From assembly GCA_030427405.1 (NCBI GenBank), contig JAUHXK010000009.1, positions 168,938 through 232,937 of the forward strand: DNA of 64,000 nt, given 5' to 3'. Origin of the DNA: Alphaproteobacteria bacterium. Lineage in GTDB: Bacteria > Pseudomonadota > Alphaproteobacteria > Rhodobacterales > Rhodobacteraceae. Made by a program: the position numbers and the translations under genes. The notes beneath the pieces are model-generated. The model saw only the letters and a program-made list of their open reading frames with translations, ran no database searches and was not told where the DNA came from. Below are positions 45,828 through 54,789 of the stretch, piece by piece; within the stretch, counting starts at the first letter, position 1; each line of letters begins with the position of its first letter.

Positions 45828-46124
45828 TCATGCCCAACCGTCATTGGCGATCAGGGCCTTGATGCGGTCCTGATCGTATTCCGTTTCAAGGCGGCTGGCC
45901 TGGGCTTCCGCGATTTCGGACGGGTCGCCCTCAACCGCAAAAGGCTCTGCCTTGCGCCACTCGGCCAGGTAGGCATCGCTGTCCTTGGCGTTCACCTTCA
46001 TTGCAGCGCGGTCGATGGCCTGTTCGAACCGTTCTTCCAATTGCCGCTTGGCGCCACGACGGCCTTTGCCGACAATGACTTGGGCGGGAATGTCGCGCCA
46101 GTAAACGATGGTGACGTCGGGCAT
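45828..46124 (-). CDS. PF13769 (virulence-factor) family small protein
   Basis: 98 aa, helical and charged, matching the short family annotated as virulence factor (MPDVTIVYWRDIPAQVIVGKGRRGAKRQLEERFEQAID at its start, then ALIANDGWA at its end). The name carries no functional meaning here. GGAGG lies about 12 bp upstream. It is the first gene of the folate/corrinoid unit, so it may be an accessory to the methyl-transfer pathway. Function unknown. Confidence 0.75.
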   Translation of the reverse strand: MPDVTIVYWRDIPAQVIVGKGRRGAKRQLEERFEQAIDRAAMKVNAKDSDAYLAEWRKAEPFAVEGDPSEIAEAQASRLETEYDQDRIKALIANDGWA

Positions 46125-46154
46125 TGCTGTTGATTCCTCCTAACCGGATGGATC

Positions 46155-46249
46155 GGTTCTAGACTTCTATGTGGGCCCGCGTCGGTCGGATTTCGACACA
46201 CGGCGCTTTTCAAACGACGTTTTGCGACGCGGACATGGCCGGGTTCTAG
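46155..46249. repeat. Two direct copies of GGTTCTAG upstream of the folate/corrinoid operon
   Basis: GGTTCTAG at 46155-46162 and 46242-46249, 87 bp apart, in the 246-bp gap between the PF13769 gene and phoX. The inner copy sits beside an ACCGGATGGATCGGT imperfect palindrome near the ribosome-binding site. They may be operator half-sites for the minus-strand operon. Confidence 0.3.
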
Positions 46250-46313
46250 CCAATTTCGGCGGAAAGGCGCATATCAAAATTCTCAATGTCTGTATGAGCG
46301 CGGCACATAAAGG

Positions 46314-46345
46314 CAAAAACCCCGGACGGCGAATGCCATCCGGGG
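46314..46345 (-). terminator. Rho-independent terminator of phoX
   Basis: On the minus strand CCCCGGA and GGC arms pair with GCC and TCCGGGG, with one mismatch, followed by TTTTTGCCTTT. It is 25 bp after the phoX stop. Confidence 0.85.
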
Positions 46346-46370
46346 CCTGCAATCTGCAATGTCGGGTGGA

Positions 46371-48257
46371 TTAGCCCACCAGACCGCCATCTTCGCGCGT
46401 GACCGCGATAATGGCCGAACGCGGAACCGAATCGCCGCCCTCGGGCCAATGGCTGTTTCCGTCCTCGCCGGGGTGCTGGATGCCGACGAACATCGTACGG
46501 CGATCCGGTGACCAGCTCAGACCGGTGACCTCGCATTCGTTCGGACCAACCAGAAAGCGGCGGATCTCACCGGTGACCGGGTCGCCTGCCAGCATCTGGT
46601 TGTTGCCCTGCCCGGCGAAATCGCCCTCGTTGCCGTAATTCCCGTCGGTCTGGATCCACAACAGGCCATTGCTGTCGAACTTCAACCCGTCGGGCGAGTT
46701 GAACATGTTGTCCGCCGTCAGGTTGTCGGACCCGGCATAGGCGTCCTGATGCACTGTCGGATTGCCAGCCAGAACGTAAAGGTCCCATCCGAACCCGGCC
46801 GCACCGTGGTCGCCGCCATCGGGCCGCCACCGCACGATCTGACCATAGTTGTTGGCATCACGCGGGTTTGGACCATTGGCCGCGGTGTCGTCGCCGCCCG
46901 CATTGGGTTTGACGCCACGGTTCTTGTTGTTGGTCAGGCAGCAATAGACCTCGGGCGCGTTGGGGTTGGATGCAACCCATTCCGGGCGATCCATCGTGGT
47001 TGCACCCACTGCCGAGGCCGCCTGACGGGTGTGAATGCTGATTTCGGCCTGCGATGCCATCCCGGTGGTTTCGGGCGTCAGCGCCAGCCATTCACCGGTG
47101 CCGTCATCGTTGAACTTGGCAACCGAAAGCGTCCCGTTTTCCAGCAGCGCGTTGGTGTCGACGCCCGCCGCGTAAACGCCGTCGGACACAAAGCGATACA
47201 GGAACTCGCCGCGCTCGTCATCGCCCATATAGACGACAACGCGCCCGTCATTGTTGACCACGACATCCGCGTTTTCGTGCTTGAAGCGCCCCAGCGCCGT
47301 CAGCTTGCGTGGCATCGCGTTCGGATCGGTCGGGTCGATTTCAACGACATAGCCCGCGCGGTTGGGCTCGTTTGGGTTCTTGGACACGTCGAAACGCGCG
47401 TCGATCGCAGCCCAGCCATAGCCCCAATCCTTGGAGGACACGCCGTAACGTTTCAGTTCGGGGCTAACCTCGTGATTTTCATCCTCGGCCGAGAAGTAGC
47501 CATTGAAGTTCTCTTCGCAGGCCAGGTAGGTGCCCCAGGGCGTCATGCCGTTGCCGCAGTTGTTCCAGGTACCCTTGGACGTGGTGCCCGACGGGTCTGC
47601 TGCGGTTTTCATCAGATCGTGACCCGCCGCCGGGCCGGTAATGGCCATATCGGTCTGCGGTGTGATCCGGCGGTTATAAGGGCTGTCCTTGACGATCGCC
47701 CAGGTACCGTCGGTATTGGCGATTTCGACAACCGTCACACCATGCGCCATCATGCCCTTGGCGATATCGTCATCCGAGGCCGGTTTGCCATCGGGGTTGT
47801 TGCCCCACAAAATATCGCGGTTGGTGTATTCGTTGTTCACGACCAGCAAAACGTGGCCATCGTGGAAGAACACATCCTGCCCGTCGGTATTGTCACCAAA
47901 GGCGCGTTCCTGGCTTGCCGCCGTGCCGCGGGTCGCGTGATCGAACTCGGGCACGTCGGACCACAGCGGGTCGCCCCACCGCACCATGACCTCGGCCTTG
48001 TAACCGGCGGGAACCGTAACCGCGTCGGCGGTCGAGACGGGAATCGCGTCAAACGCGAAACGGTCGGCAGCCGCACGTGCGCTGCTTGGCAGGATCGAGC
48101 CACCGACAGCGGCAAAGCTGCCCATTGCCAGGACCCCGCCCAGGAAACCTCGACGCGACAGGGCGCGCTCGACAATGCGGTCAAACTCGCATTCCTCGGG
48201 CCGCGGGTTAATGACCTCGTCATATTCGTCGAATGTCAGGGTTTGGTCGTCTTTCAT
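46371..48257 (-). CDS. phoX: PhoX-family alkaline phosphatase (DUF839)
   Basis: 628 aa. Twin-arginine signal in ALSRRGFLGGVLAMGSF, preceded by about 30 residues, as usual for PhoX. The mature enzyme is the large beta-propeller DUF839 fold, with ARATRGTAASQERAFGDNTDGQDVFFHDGH-type metal-site context in pieces (DHATRGTAASQERAFG; GNGMTPWGTYLACEENFNG; GLSWSPDRRTMFVGIQHPGE). PhoX is a calcium- and iron-dependent periplasmic phosphatase common in marine bacteria under phosphate stress. A PHO-box-like site lies upstream, and the divergent neighbour is ppx. Confidence 0.92.
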   Translation of the reverse strand: MKDDQTLTFDEYDEVINPRPEECEFDRIVERALSRRGFLGGVLAMGSFAAVGGSILPSSARAAADRFAFDAIPVSTADAVTVPAGYKAEVMVRWGDPLWSDVPEFDHATRGTAASQERAFGDNTDGQDVFFHDGHVLLVVNNEYTNRDILWGNNPDGKPASDDDIAKGMMAHGVTVVEIANTDGTWAIVKDSPYNRRITPQTDMAITGPAAGHDLMKTAADPSGTTSKGTWNNCGNGMTPWGTYLACEENFNGYFSAEDENHEVSPELKRYGVSSKDWGYGWAAIDARFDVSKNPNEPNRAGYVVEIDPTDPNAMPRKLTALGRFKHENADVVVNNDGRVVVYMGDDERGEFLYRFVSDGVYAAGVDTNALLENGTLSVAKFNDDGTGEWLALTPETTGMASQAEISIHTRQAASAVGATTMDRPEWVASNPNAPEVYCCLTNNKNRGVKPNAGGDDTAANGPNPRDANNYGQIVRWRPDGGDHGAAGFGWDLYVLAGNPTVHQDAYAGSDNLTADNMFNSPDGLKFDSNGLLWIQTDGNYGNEGDFAGQGNNQMLAGDPVTGEIRRFLVGPNECEVTGLSWSPDRRTMFVGIQHPGEDGNSHWPEGGDSVPRSAIIAVTREDGGLVG

Positions 48258-48332
48258 GGCTGGCTCCGTATCTTGCAGAATGCTGGAAGGATCACCCTAA
48301 ACGGGTTCCGGGCCCTCAGGTCGCATTTCAGT

Positions 48333-48350
48333 ATGAACGCTGTGTGACAG
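48333..48350 (-). promoter_or_regulatory. PHO-box-like site between phoX and ppx
   Basis: On the minus strand CTGTCAC-ACAG-CGTTCAT, the 7-4-7 spacing of a PhoB box; the first repeat matches CTGTCAT at six of seven positions and the second at five of seven. It lies 76 bp upstream of phoX and 88 bp upstream of ppx, so PhoB could control either or both. Confidence 0.6.
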
Positions 48351-48437
48351 TCCTGTTAATTTCAAAATTGAATTCACTTGCACGTCGGCAAAGCCCCGCC
48401 TAGGGTCAGGGTAACTCGAAACTCGGAGGGCGTTACG

Positions 48438-49550
48438 ATGGCGCCCAAGCGTCCCAAAGGTGCGGGCGCGTTCCCGAAAGCGGTCGAAAGCCCCGCGCCG
48501 GCAAGACCCGATCCAGATGCGTTGTATGCGGCGCTGGATTTGGGGACAAATAGCTGTCGCATGTTGATAGCCCAGCCCAAGGGCAGCGGGTTCCATGTGG
48601 TAGACAGTTTTTCCAAGTCCGTGCAGCTGGGTGCCGGGCTTGAACGGACCGGGCGGCTGTCGCGGTCCTCGATGGCGCGCACCATTCAGGCGCTGCGAAT
48701 CTGCCAGCAAAAGCTCAAGCGGAACAAGGTCCGTCGTATGCGGCTGGTGGCGACCGAAGCGTGCCGCCGTGCCAAGAATGCGCGCGACTTCATCCGCCAG
48801 GTCAAACGCGAAACCGGGCTGACGCTCGAGATCATCCAGCCCGAGGAAGAAGCGCGCCTGGCGGTTATCTCATGTGCGCCGCTGGTTTCGACCAAGACCG
48901 AACAATTGCTGGTTGTCGATATAGGCGGCGGTTCGACTGAACTGGTCTGGATCGACATCTCTTCGGTGCCGCGCCGCGACCGGCCTGCGGCGATCATGCG
49001 GTTGCATAACGGGTTTCACAGCGCCGAAAGCCCCTTTCCCGCCGCCAAGGTCGTGGACTGGATCAGCGTCCCGCTGGGGGTTGCCACTCTGCGCGACCAG
49101 TTTCACGACGTCGAGGATGATTCCGCGCGTTTCGCGCTGATGAGCTGGTTTTTCGAGGAAAACCTTGTTGATTTCGCACCCTACAAGGACGAACAGACCC
49201 GCGAGGGGTTCCAGATTGTCGGCACCAGCGGAACCGTGACCACGGTCGCGGCCTCGCATCTGGGTCTCAAGCGATATGACCGGACCAAGGTGGACGGGCT
49301 GCGCATGACCAGCGATCAGATTGACAAGGTCATACGCGGCTATCTAGAACTCGGCCCTCAGGGGCGGCGCCGCGACCCTCGGATCGGGGACGACCGGCAA
49401 GCCCTGATCATGTCCGGCTCGGCCATATTGCAGGCATTGCTGCGCTGCTGGCCCACCGACCGCCTTTCCGTGGCGGACCGGGGGCTGCGCGAAGGCTTGC
49501 TTTATGCTCAGATGAGCGCGGACGGCGTATTGGAAGACGGACCATTCTGA
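48438..49550 (+). CDS. Ppx/GppA-family phosphatase
   Basis: 370 aa from the ATG at 48438 with GGAGGG 8 bp upstream. ASKHA fold with [15 protein letters not shown], then [28 protein letters not shown] and [16 protein letters not shown]. The family hydrolyses polyphosphate from the end or pppGpp. It is shorter than E. coli GppA/Ppx (about 510 aa), lacking the C-terminal HD-like domain. Its stop overlaps the rlmE start (TGATG), and it is divergent from phoX. Confidence 0.87.
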   Translation: MAPKRPKGAGAFPKAVESPAPARPDPDALYAALDLGTNSCRMLIAQPKGSGFHVVDSFSKSVQLGAGLERTGRLSRSSMARTIQALRICQQKLKRNKVRRMRLVATEACRRAKNARDFIRQVKRETGLTLEIIQPEEEARLAVISCAPLVSTKTEQLLVVDIGGGSTELVWIDISSVPRRDRPAAIMRLHNGFHSAESPFPAAKVVDWISVPLGVATLRDQFHDVEDDSARFALMSWFFEENLVDFAPYKDEQTREGFQIVGTSGTVTTVAASHLGLKRYDRTKVDGLRMTSDQIDKVIRGYLELGPQGRRRDPRIGDDRQALIMSGSAILQALLRCWPTDRLSVADRGLREGLLYAQMSADGVLEDGPF

Positions 49551-50266
49551 TGGCGAAGACACCGAGTGGAAAAAACACCTCAGGCCGTGGACAGCGGGAC
49601 CTGAAGGTCAAGGTCAAGACCGCCCGCGGGCGCAAGCTCAGTTCGACCCTTTGGTTGCAGCGGCAGCTGAACGACCCCTATGTGAAACGGGCCCAGGCCG
49701 AAGGCTACCGTGGGCGCGCTGCATTCAAAATACTGGAACTGGACGAAAAATACCGGTTTCTGGTTCCGGGTGCGCGTGTGGTCGACCTGGGCTGTGCGCC
49801 GGGCGGCTGGTGCCAGGTGGCCGTCAAGCGGGTGAATGCGCTGGGCGAGAAATCCGGCAAGAAAACCGGAACCGTGTTGGGTGTCGATCTGCAAGAGGTC
49901 GAACCGATCGCGGGGGCCGAGATCCATCAGTTGGATTTCATGGATGATGACGCGGATGAAAAGGTAAAGACCTGGCTGGGCGGCAAGGCCGATGTGGTCA
50001 TGTCCGACATGGCCGCCGCATCGTCGGGCCATAAACAAACAGATCACCTGCGCATCATGGCCCTGTGTGAAACCGCGGCCTATTTCGCATTCGACGTTCT
50101 GGAACAGGGCGGTACATTCGTCGCCAAGGTTCTGGCCGGGGGGGCCGAGGGCGATTTGCAGAAGCTTCTCAAGCAGAAATTCGAAAAGGTCGCCAACGTC
50201 AAACCGCCTGCGTCACGTTCGGACAGTTCCGAGAAATTCGTCGTGGCAACCGGGTTTCGCGGCTGA
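49550..50266 (+). CDS. rlmE: 23S rRNA 2'-O-methyltransferase RlmE (FtsJ)
   Basis: 238 aa. RrmJ/FtsJ fold: [15 protein letters not shown], the SAM motif [15 protein letters not shown], catalytic Asp in [12 protein letters not shown], Lys in GGTFVAKVL and Glu in [14 protein letters not shown], so the K-D-K-E tetrad is complete. It methylates U2552 of 23S rRNA during 50S assembly. A basic 35-residue N-terminal lead precedes the domain. It is coupled to ppx by TGATG. Confidence 0.94.
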   Translation: MAKTPSGKNTSGRGQRDLKVKVKTARGRKLSSTLWLQRQLNDPYVKRAQAEGYRGRAAFKILELDEKYRFLVPGARVVDLGCAPGGWCQVAVKRVNALGEKSGKKTGTVLGVDLQEVEPIAGAEIHQLDFMDDDADEKVKTWLGGKADVVMSDMAAASSGHKQTDHLRIMALCETAAYFAFDVLEQGGTFVAKVLAGGAEGDLQKLLKQKFEKVANVKPPASRSDSSEKFVVATGFRG

Positions 50267-50285
50267 TCCTGCCTTACGACTCCCC

Positions 50286-50480
50286 CTAGTCCAGCGACAC
50301 CTGCGCCCCGGCAAGGCGTTGTTCCCGCAATGAGGCCTCAGCCAGCCCTTGCAGCAACAGGGCCTCGCCATGGTTGATGTCGACAGGTTTTCTGCCGCGC
50401 AGCCGGGCAATGCGCTGGTCCAGCGGCAGCTTCTCAGCCTTTGCCGGGGCCAATTGGCCGGGTGTTTTCGGATCGGACAT
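50286..50480 (-). CDS. Small conserved hypothetical protein
   Basis: 64 aa from the ATG at 50480 with AGAGG 6 bp upstream; a start at 50507 is less likely. Basic, helical, no membrane segment (KAEKLPLDQRIARLRGRKP; EALLLQGLAEASLREQRLAG). I do not recognise a family. It lies between convergent rlmE and the cytochrome gene, with its own clear ribosome-binding site. Confidence 0.55.
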   Translation of the reverse strand: MSDPKTPGQLAPAKAEKLPLDQRIARLRGRKPVDINHGEALLLQGLAEASLREQRLAGAQVSLD

Positions 50481-50578
50481 GCGGCACCTCTTGGGATCGG
50501 GGACCATTCCCCTGCCCCACAGCCCTAACGCCCGAGTTGGCCCGGAAGATGGCGCAATCCGGCCCCTTCCATGCCGTT

Positions 50579-52510
50579 TCAGCGGCCAAGCTGGGTTTGC
50601 AACTGCCGCAACGCGGGGTCGTCAGGCACGGCGCTCAATCCCTCGCGCAGAACCAGCCGGGCCGCATCGGGGCCGCTGGTGATCTGGGTCAGTTGCACAA
50701 GCATGGGCCAGGCCTCGGCCCGCTGTGGATCCAGCGTCACGACCTCGCGGAATGCCTGTCTGGCGGCCTGTGCGTTGCGCATCGTCAGCGCCATGCCACC
50801 CAGAACCAGATGCGTTTCGGGAAAGTCCAGCCGGTTCGACATGGCTCCGCGCCAGTCCGACATGGCTTGTCCTGCGTTCGCCCGTTGCTCAGGGTTCAAG
50901 GCCGATGGCGGCACGGTCAGCATTTCCTTGGCCGCGGCGATACGGACATTGCGCAGCGGATCAGACAGCAAAGGCGCCAGTCGCGCTATTCGGTCGGGCA
51001 GATCGGCCGCGCGCTGCAAAGCCGCCGCGTTCGCCCGGATCAACGGATCAGAGGCGGCCAGCAGTGGCGCGGCGTCGCGGGCGATATCCGCCGATGCGTA
51101 GGGTTGCAGCAGGTACAGGGCCGTCGCGCGCACGATGCCGGGTTGCGCGGGGTCGGCGGTGATGCCCTGCAACCGGGCGGCACCGTCCGGCGCGCCATCC
51201 AAAGCCGCCGCAAAGGCCGAGCCATAGTGAGCCGCCCGATGCGTCGATTCCGGGTACCAGGTTTCGATCTGCTGCGCGGCCCAGCCCTGCCCCTCGTCGT
51301 CATGGCAATCGGTACAGGCATCCGTCCCCAGGCCCAGATCCGGGCGGGGAATGCGAAAGCTGTGATCCCTGCGGCCGTCAACGCCCATATAGACACGTTC
51401 GATCATGTGGCACGACGTACACTGCGCACCAAGGCTGCCCTCGGCGTGGTGATGATGGTCCGGGCTGTCATATTCAGCCTTCCGAAGGCTTGGGAACTCT
51501 GGGTTCGCCGCCGGTGAATGGCACTGTGTGCAGATCCCGTTGCCTTCGGCCCTGAGGGTCGCGCCATGTGGTTCGTGACAGTTCATGCAACTGACGCCCT
51601 TGGCGTACATCTTGGACTGCAAGAACGACCCATATACGTAAACCTCGTCCAGGATTTGACCATCCGGGTGGTACTGACCCGGCCTGAGAACCGCCAGGTT
51701 GTAAGCGTCGTGAAACGGCGTTCCCGGCAGCGGAGACCCGTTCTCATGGGCTTCTCTGCGCGCATGGCACCCAGCGCATTGCTGAATTTCAGCCTCGGTC
51801 TGGCCCTTTCCCCATTGCATCGCGAACCCCGCGTCGCCCAGCCCCGGTGCCAGGGATGCCCCGCCGGTCCAGTCGATATGGGCAGAGCCCGGCCCATGGC
51901 AGGCCTCGCATCCGACGCCGATTTCGGCCTGCCGCGACTGATAGGACCGCGCCTGCGGGTCGTAATTCTTGGCAAACCCCGTGGCATGGCACTCGGCGCA
52001 GCGCGCGTTCCAGTTCTTGTAGGGGCCGCTCCAGTGCAGGCCGTCATCGGGCGGCAGATCCTGATCGGGATAAAGGTGAAACCAGGTCTGGTTTTCGGTG
52101 TCCCATACCACGTCAAAGCTCTGCAACCTGCCGGGTTCGGTTTCAAAAAGGTACTGCTGCAAAGGCTCGATCCCGACAACGGAATGAACCCGGTATGCGG
52201 TGGTTGTCCCGTCTTTTTCGGTCACGCGCGCATGATAGGCATCCCCGGTTATGTCAAACGTGACATCCATCCCGTCATGAGAAAACGCAGTCCCATCGAA
52301 ATCGGCGCGGATATTGTCCGCCTGGGCCGGGGTCCAGGCCAGCGCGTGATGCGAGCCGCGCCAGGCGTCGGCTTGCTGTTCATGGCAGTCGACACAGGCC
52401 TGCGACCCAACATAGTCCTGTGCCTGCGCAGCCGGGCCCGCGCAGAACAGCGCAAGGATCACCAGCAGGCCGGCATAAACCCGTGCGCGGGCATCCAAAT
52501 TGCACGACAT
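50579..52510 (-). CDS. Octaheme c-type cytochrome with TPR/HEAT-like C-terminus
   Basis: 643 aa from the ATG that overlaps the stop of the upstream gene (TGATG). Signal peptide in the first 32 residues (cleavage near AQA-QD). Eight CxxCH haem sites are visible: CVDCH, CAECH, CEACH, CAGCH, CMNCH, CTQCH, CTSCH and CTDCH. After about residue 410 haem sites end and HEAT/TPR-like repeats begin (DPLIRANAAALQRAADLP; LGGMALTMRNAQAARQAF). It is a periplasmic electron-transfer or redox-assembly protein related to cytochrome c554-like families with TPR ends. The partner redox system is not in the window. A lone octaheme protein in this setting is unusual. Confidence 0.85.
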   Translation of the reverse strand: MSCNLDARARVYAGLLVILALFCAGPAAQAQDYVGSQACVDCHEQQADAWRGSHHALAWTPAQADNIRADFDGTAFSHDGMDVTFDITGDAYHARVTEKDGTTTAYRVHSVVGIEPLQQYLFETEPGRLQSFDVVWDTENQTWFHLYPDQDLPPDDGLHWSGPYKNWNARCAECHATGFAKNYDPQARSYQSRQAEIGVGCEACHGPGSAHIDWTGGASLAPGLGDAGFAMQWGKGQTEAEIQQCAGCHARREAHENGSPLPGTPFHDAYNLAVLRPGQYHPDGQILDEVYVYGSFLQSKMYAKGVSCMNCHEPHGATLRAEGNGICTQCHSPAANPEFPSLRKAEYDSPDHHHHAEGSLGAQCTSCHMIERVYMGVDGRRDHSFRIPRPDLGLGTDACTDCHDDEGQGWAAQQIETWYPESTHRAAHYGSAFAAALDGAPDGAARLQGITADPAQPGIVRATALYLLQPYASADIARDAAPLLAASDPLIRANAAALQRAADLPDRIARLAPLLSDPLRNVRIAAAKEMLTVPPSALNPEQRANAGQAMSDWRGAMSNRLDFPETHLVLGGMALTMRNAQAARQAFREVVTLDPQRAEAWPMLVQLTQITSGPDAARLVLREGLSAVPDDPALRQLQTQLGR

Positions 52511-53385
52511 CACCTGCCCCGGCCCCCATTGTCACCGTCGCCATTGCGCAGGTCGATCAGCGCGCCGTTGAATTCGGCCCCAAAGATCAGCATTGCCGAA
52601 CACAGGTACAGGAAAATAAGCGCGGCCATCGCACCGGCCAGCCCGGCATAGGTGGCGCTATAGGTCGCGAACTGGGCGATATAGATGGAAAACCCCCACC
52701 CGCCCGCTGACCAAAGGGCCAGCGTCAGAACGACACCGGGCAAAATCTGCGCCAGGCTGTGCCGCCGGGTCGGCAGGATCAGATGTGCCAGGGCCACGGT
52801 CCCCACAGGCACCGCAACGGTAAAGGTCCAGCGCAAGCGGTCCACTGAAAGCCACTCGGACACGTCCACGTCGGTCCTTTCCGACACCAGTTGCGTATAG
52901 ACCGGCAAGACGACTTCGACGGCGGCAATCGCCAGAATGGCCGCGCCCCCCGCGATTACCAGCGCAAAACACAACAGCCGCGTTTTCCAGAACGGCCACC
53001 TGTCCTCGTCGTGATAGGCCATGTTCATGGCCGCGCGTACCGCCGCAACTCCGTTCGAGGCGAAATAGATTGCCAAAATCCCGCCAAGCGTAATCACCCC
53101 GGACCCGGCCCCTGCAAGAACCGCGCGCAGCTCTGATATGATCGGATCAGCCACATCCTTTGGCCAGGCCCCGAATATCAGGTCGATAAGTTCGTTGGTG
53201 ACATAGTCCTGCGACAACGCCCCGGCCAGCGCGACCGTGAACAGCACGAAGGGAAACAGCGCCAGCATCAGTGACATCGCAACGTGGCTGCTCATCACGA
53301 ACCCATTCTTGTCGTTGAAACGGCGAACCGACAGCCAAACGGCTTGCAGCAGACGGCCAATCAGGGGAATCGCAGCGCGTGTCAT
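52510..53385 (-). CDS. YihY/BrkB family membrane protein
   Basis: 291 aa with six predicted membrane spans. Family features: RRFNDKNGFVMSSHVAMSLMLALFPF at the start, ASNGVAAVRAAMNMAYHDEDR in the middle, and LAGAMAALIFLYLCSAMLIFGAEFNGALI near the end. The C-terminus is hydrophilic (RNGDGDNGGRGR). The family is of unknown biochemical role, sometimes labelled ribonuclease BN in error. It is coupled to the downstream octaheme cytochrome by TGATG. Confidence 0.85.
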   Translation of the reverse strand: MTRAAIPLIGRLLQAVWLSVRRFNDKNGFVMSSHVAMSLMLALFPFVLFTVALAGALSQDYVTNELIDLIFGAWPKDVADPIISELRAVLAGAGSGVITLGGILAIYFASNGVAAVRAAMNMAYHDEDRWPFWKTRLLCFALVIAGGAAILAIAAVEVVLPVYTQLVSERTDVDVSEWLSVDRLRWTFTVAVPVGTVALAHLILPTRRHSLAQILPGVVLTLALWSAGGWGFSIYIAQFATYSATYAGLAGAMAALIFLYLCSAMLIFGAEFNGALIDLRNGDGDNGGRGR

Positions 53386-53550
53386 GGAAAGACCCTAGCG
53401 TGCGCAGGCCACCTGCAGAACCCGCCCAGAGCGGTTTTCCGAGAAATCCACGCCGATAAACGCCTGAGCGGATTGCATAAACCGCCCCGGCTGTGCAGGA
53501 TTGACTGCAATGGGGGGAACCCCGCGGGCAATTCAGGCCGAGGGCCGGTT

Positions 53551-54636
53551 ATGACCACGAAACCAGACGAGACCCGAACACGCCCCCGCCTGTCGTTGAC
53601 GGTGCTGCGGGACGTTACCATCGTGGCCACGCTGGGTGTGCTTGCGCTTTATGCCGGTGCCGGGTTCCTGATCCCCCTGACGCTCGCCCTGCTGGTCAAC
53701 GTGTTGATCATCGCGCTGAGCGACCGCGTTATCGCCGTGACCCGCGCGCCGGTCTGGCTGGCCAATATCGCGGCGGTGACCGTGGTTTTGGCCGGGCTGT
53801 TCATGATCATGTACATTCTGGGCAGTCAGGCCACGCAGTTTGCCCGCTCGGTCGGTACTTATGAAAACCAGTTCGACGGGGCGGTGAACCGCATCACCGG
53901 ACTGGTTGGCAATGACGTCACAAGCTTCATCCGCGACAACCTGGTCAGTATCGACATGTCCTATGTCGCCAGGTTGCTGCTGGGCAGCGCCACGTCGTTG
54001 CTGAATCAGTTCCTGCTGATCAGCCTGTATGTGGCGTTCCTGATGGCCGAGCGTCTGGCGATGCGCAAAAAGATCCAGCTGGCCGCCGGAAATCCCGAAA
54101 CCGGGGCCGAGTTGTCGGCTCTGCTGGATGCCATTTCCCAAAGCCTGCAACGCTATGTCGGGGTCAAGACATTCATCAGCCTGATTACGGCCGGGATCAG
54201 CTATTCGGTGTTTCGCATGCTGGGCCTGGAATATGCGGAAACATGGGCGGTTCTGACCTTTGCGCTGAACTTCATCCCATCCATCGGGTCGATCATCGCC
54301 GTGATCTTCCCGGCGATGATCGCGCTGGTTCAGTTCGAAACCGTCGGGCCCTTTCTGATCATCGTTCTGGGCTGCGGGACCATCCAGTTTTTGATCGGGA
54401 ACTTCCTGGACCCGGCCATGCTGGGCCGGTCCCTGAACATGTCGACATTCCTGGTGATCCTTGCGCTGACTTTCTGGTCCACTGTCTGGGGTTTGATCGG
54501 AGCGTTTCTGAGCGTACCACTGACCGTGTGCATCCTGATCATCTTCAGCCATATTCCGGCCCTTCGACCGGTTGCCATCCTGATGTCGCTGGACGGCAGA
54601 CTGGACGGCAACAATACCGATCCGGTATCACGTTGA
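53551..54636 (+). CDS. AI-2E family transporter (PerM/YdiK type)
   Basis: 361 aa from the ATG at 53551 with GAGGG 7 bp upstream; the longer in-frame reading to 53284 lacks coding character. Seven or eight membrane spans, with the family's central long soluble region (QATQFARSVGTYENQFDGAVNRITG) and the conserved TFALNFIPSIGSIIAVIFPA and NFLDPAMLGRSLNMSTFLVI. AI-2E-family proteins are putative exporters; only some move autoinducer-2, and a substrate cannot be assigned. Confidence 0.83.
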   Translation: MTTKPDETRTRPRLSLTVLRDVTIVATLGVLALYAGAGFLIPLTLALLVNVLIIALSDRVIAVTRAPVWLANIAAVTVVLAGLFMIMYILGSQATQFARSVGTYENQFDGAVNRITGLVGNDVTSFIRDNLVSIDMSYVARLLLGSATSLLNQFLLISLYVAFLMAERLAMRKKIQLAAGNPETGAELSALLDAISQSLQRYVGVKTFISLITAGISYSVFRMLGLEYAETWAVLTFALNFIPSIGSIIAVIFPAMIALVQFETVGPFLIIVLGCGTIQFLIGNFLDPAMLGRSLNMSTFLVILALTFWSTVWGLIGAFLSVPLTVCILIIFSHIPALRPVAILMSLDGRLDGNNTDPVSR

Positions 54637-54789
54637 GGCCAGACATGATGCGACATACCACCCCTTTGCCACAAGAACGCGCCTGTCTGTCCCGGCCACG
54701 CCGGGCAACCGGATGCAAGGACACCCGGAGGAAGGCCCAAATCACCAAAGACTTTGTCAGAACCTGTTTTATTACCCGGAGATACCCAG

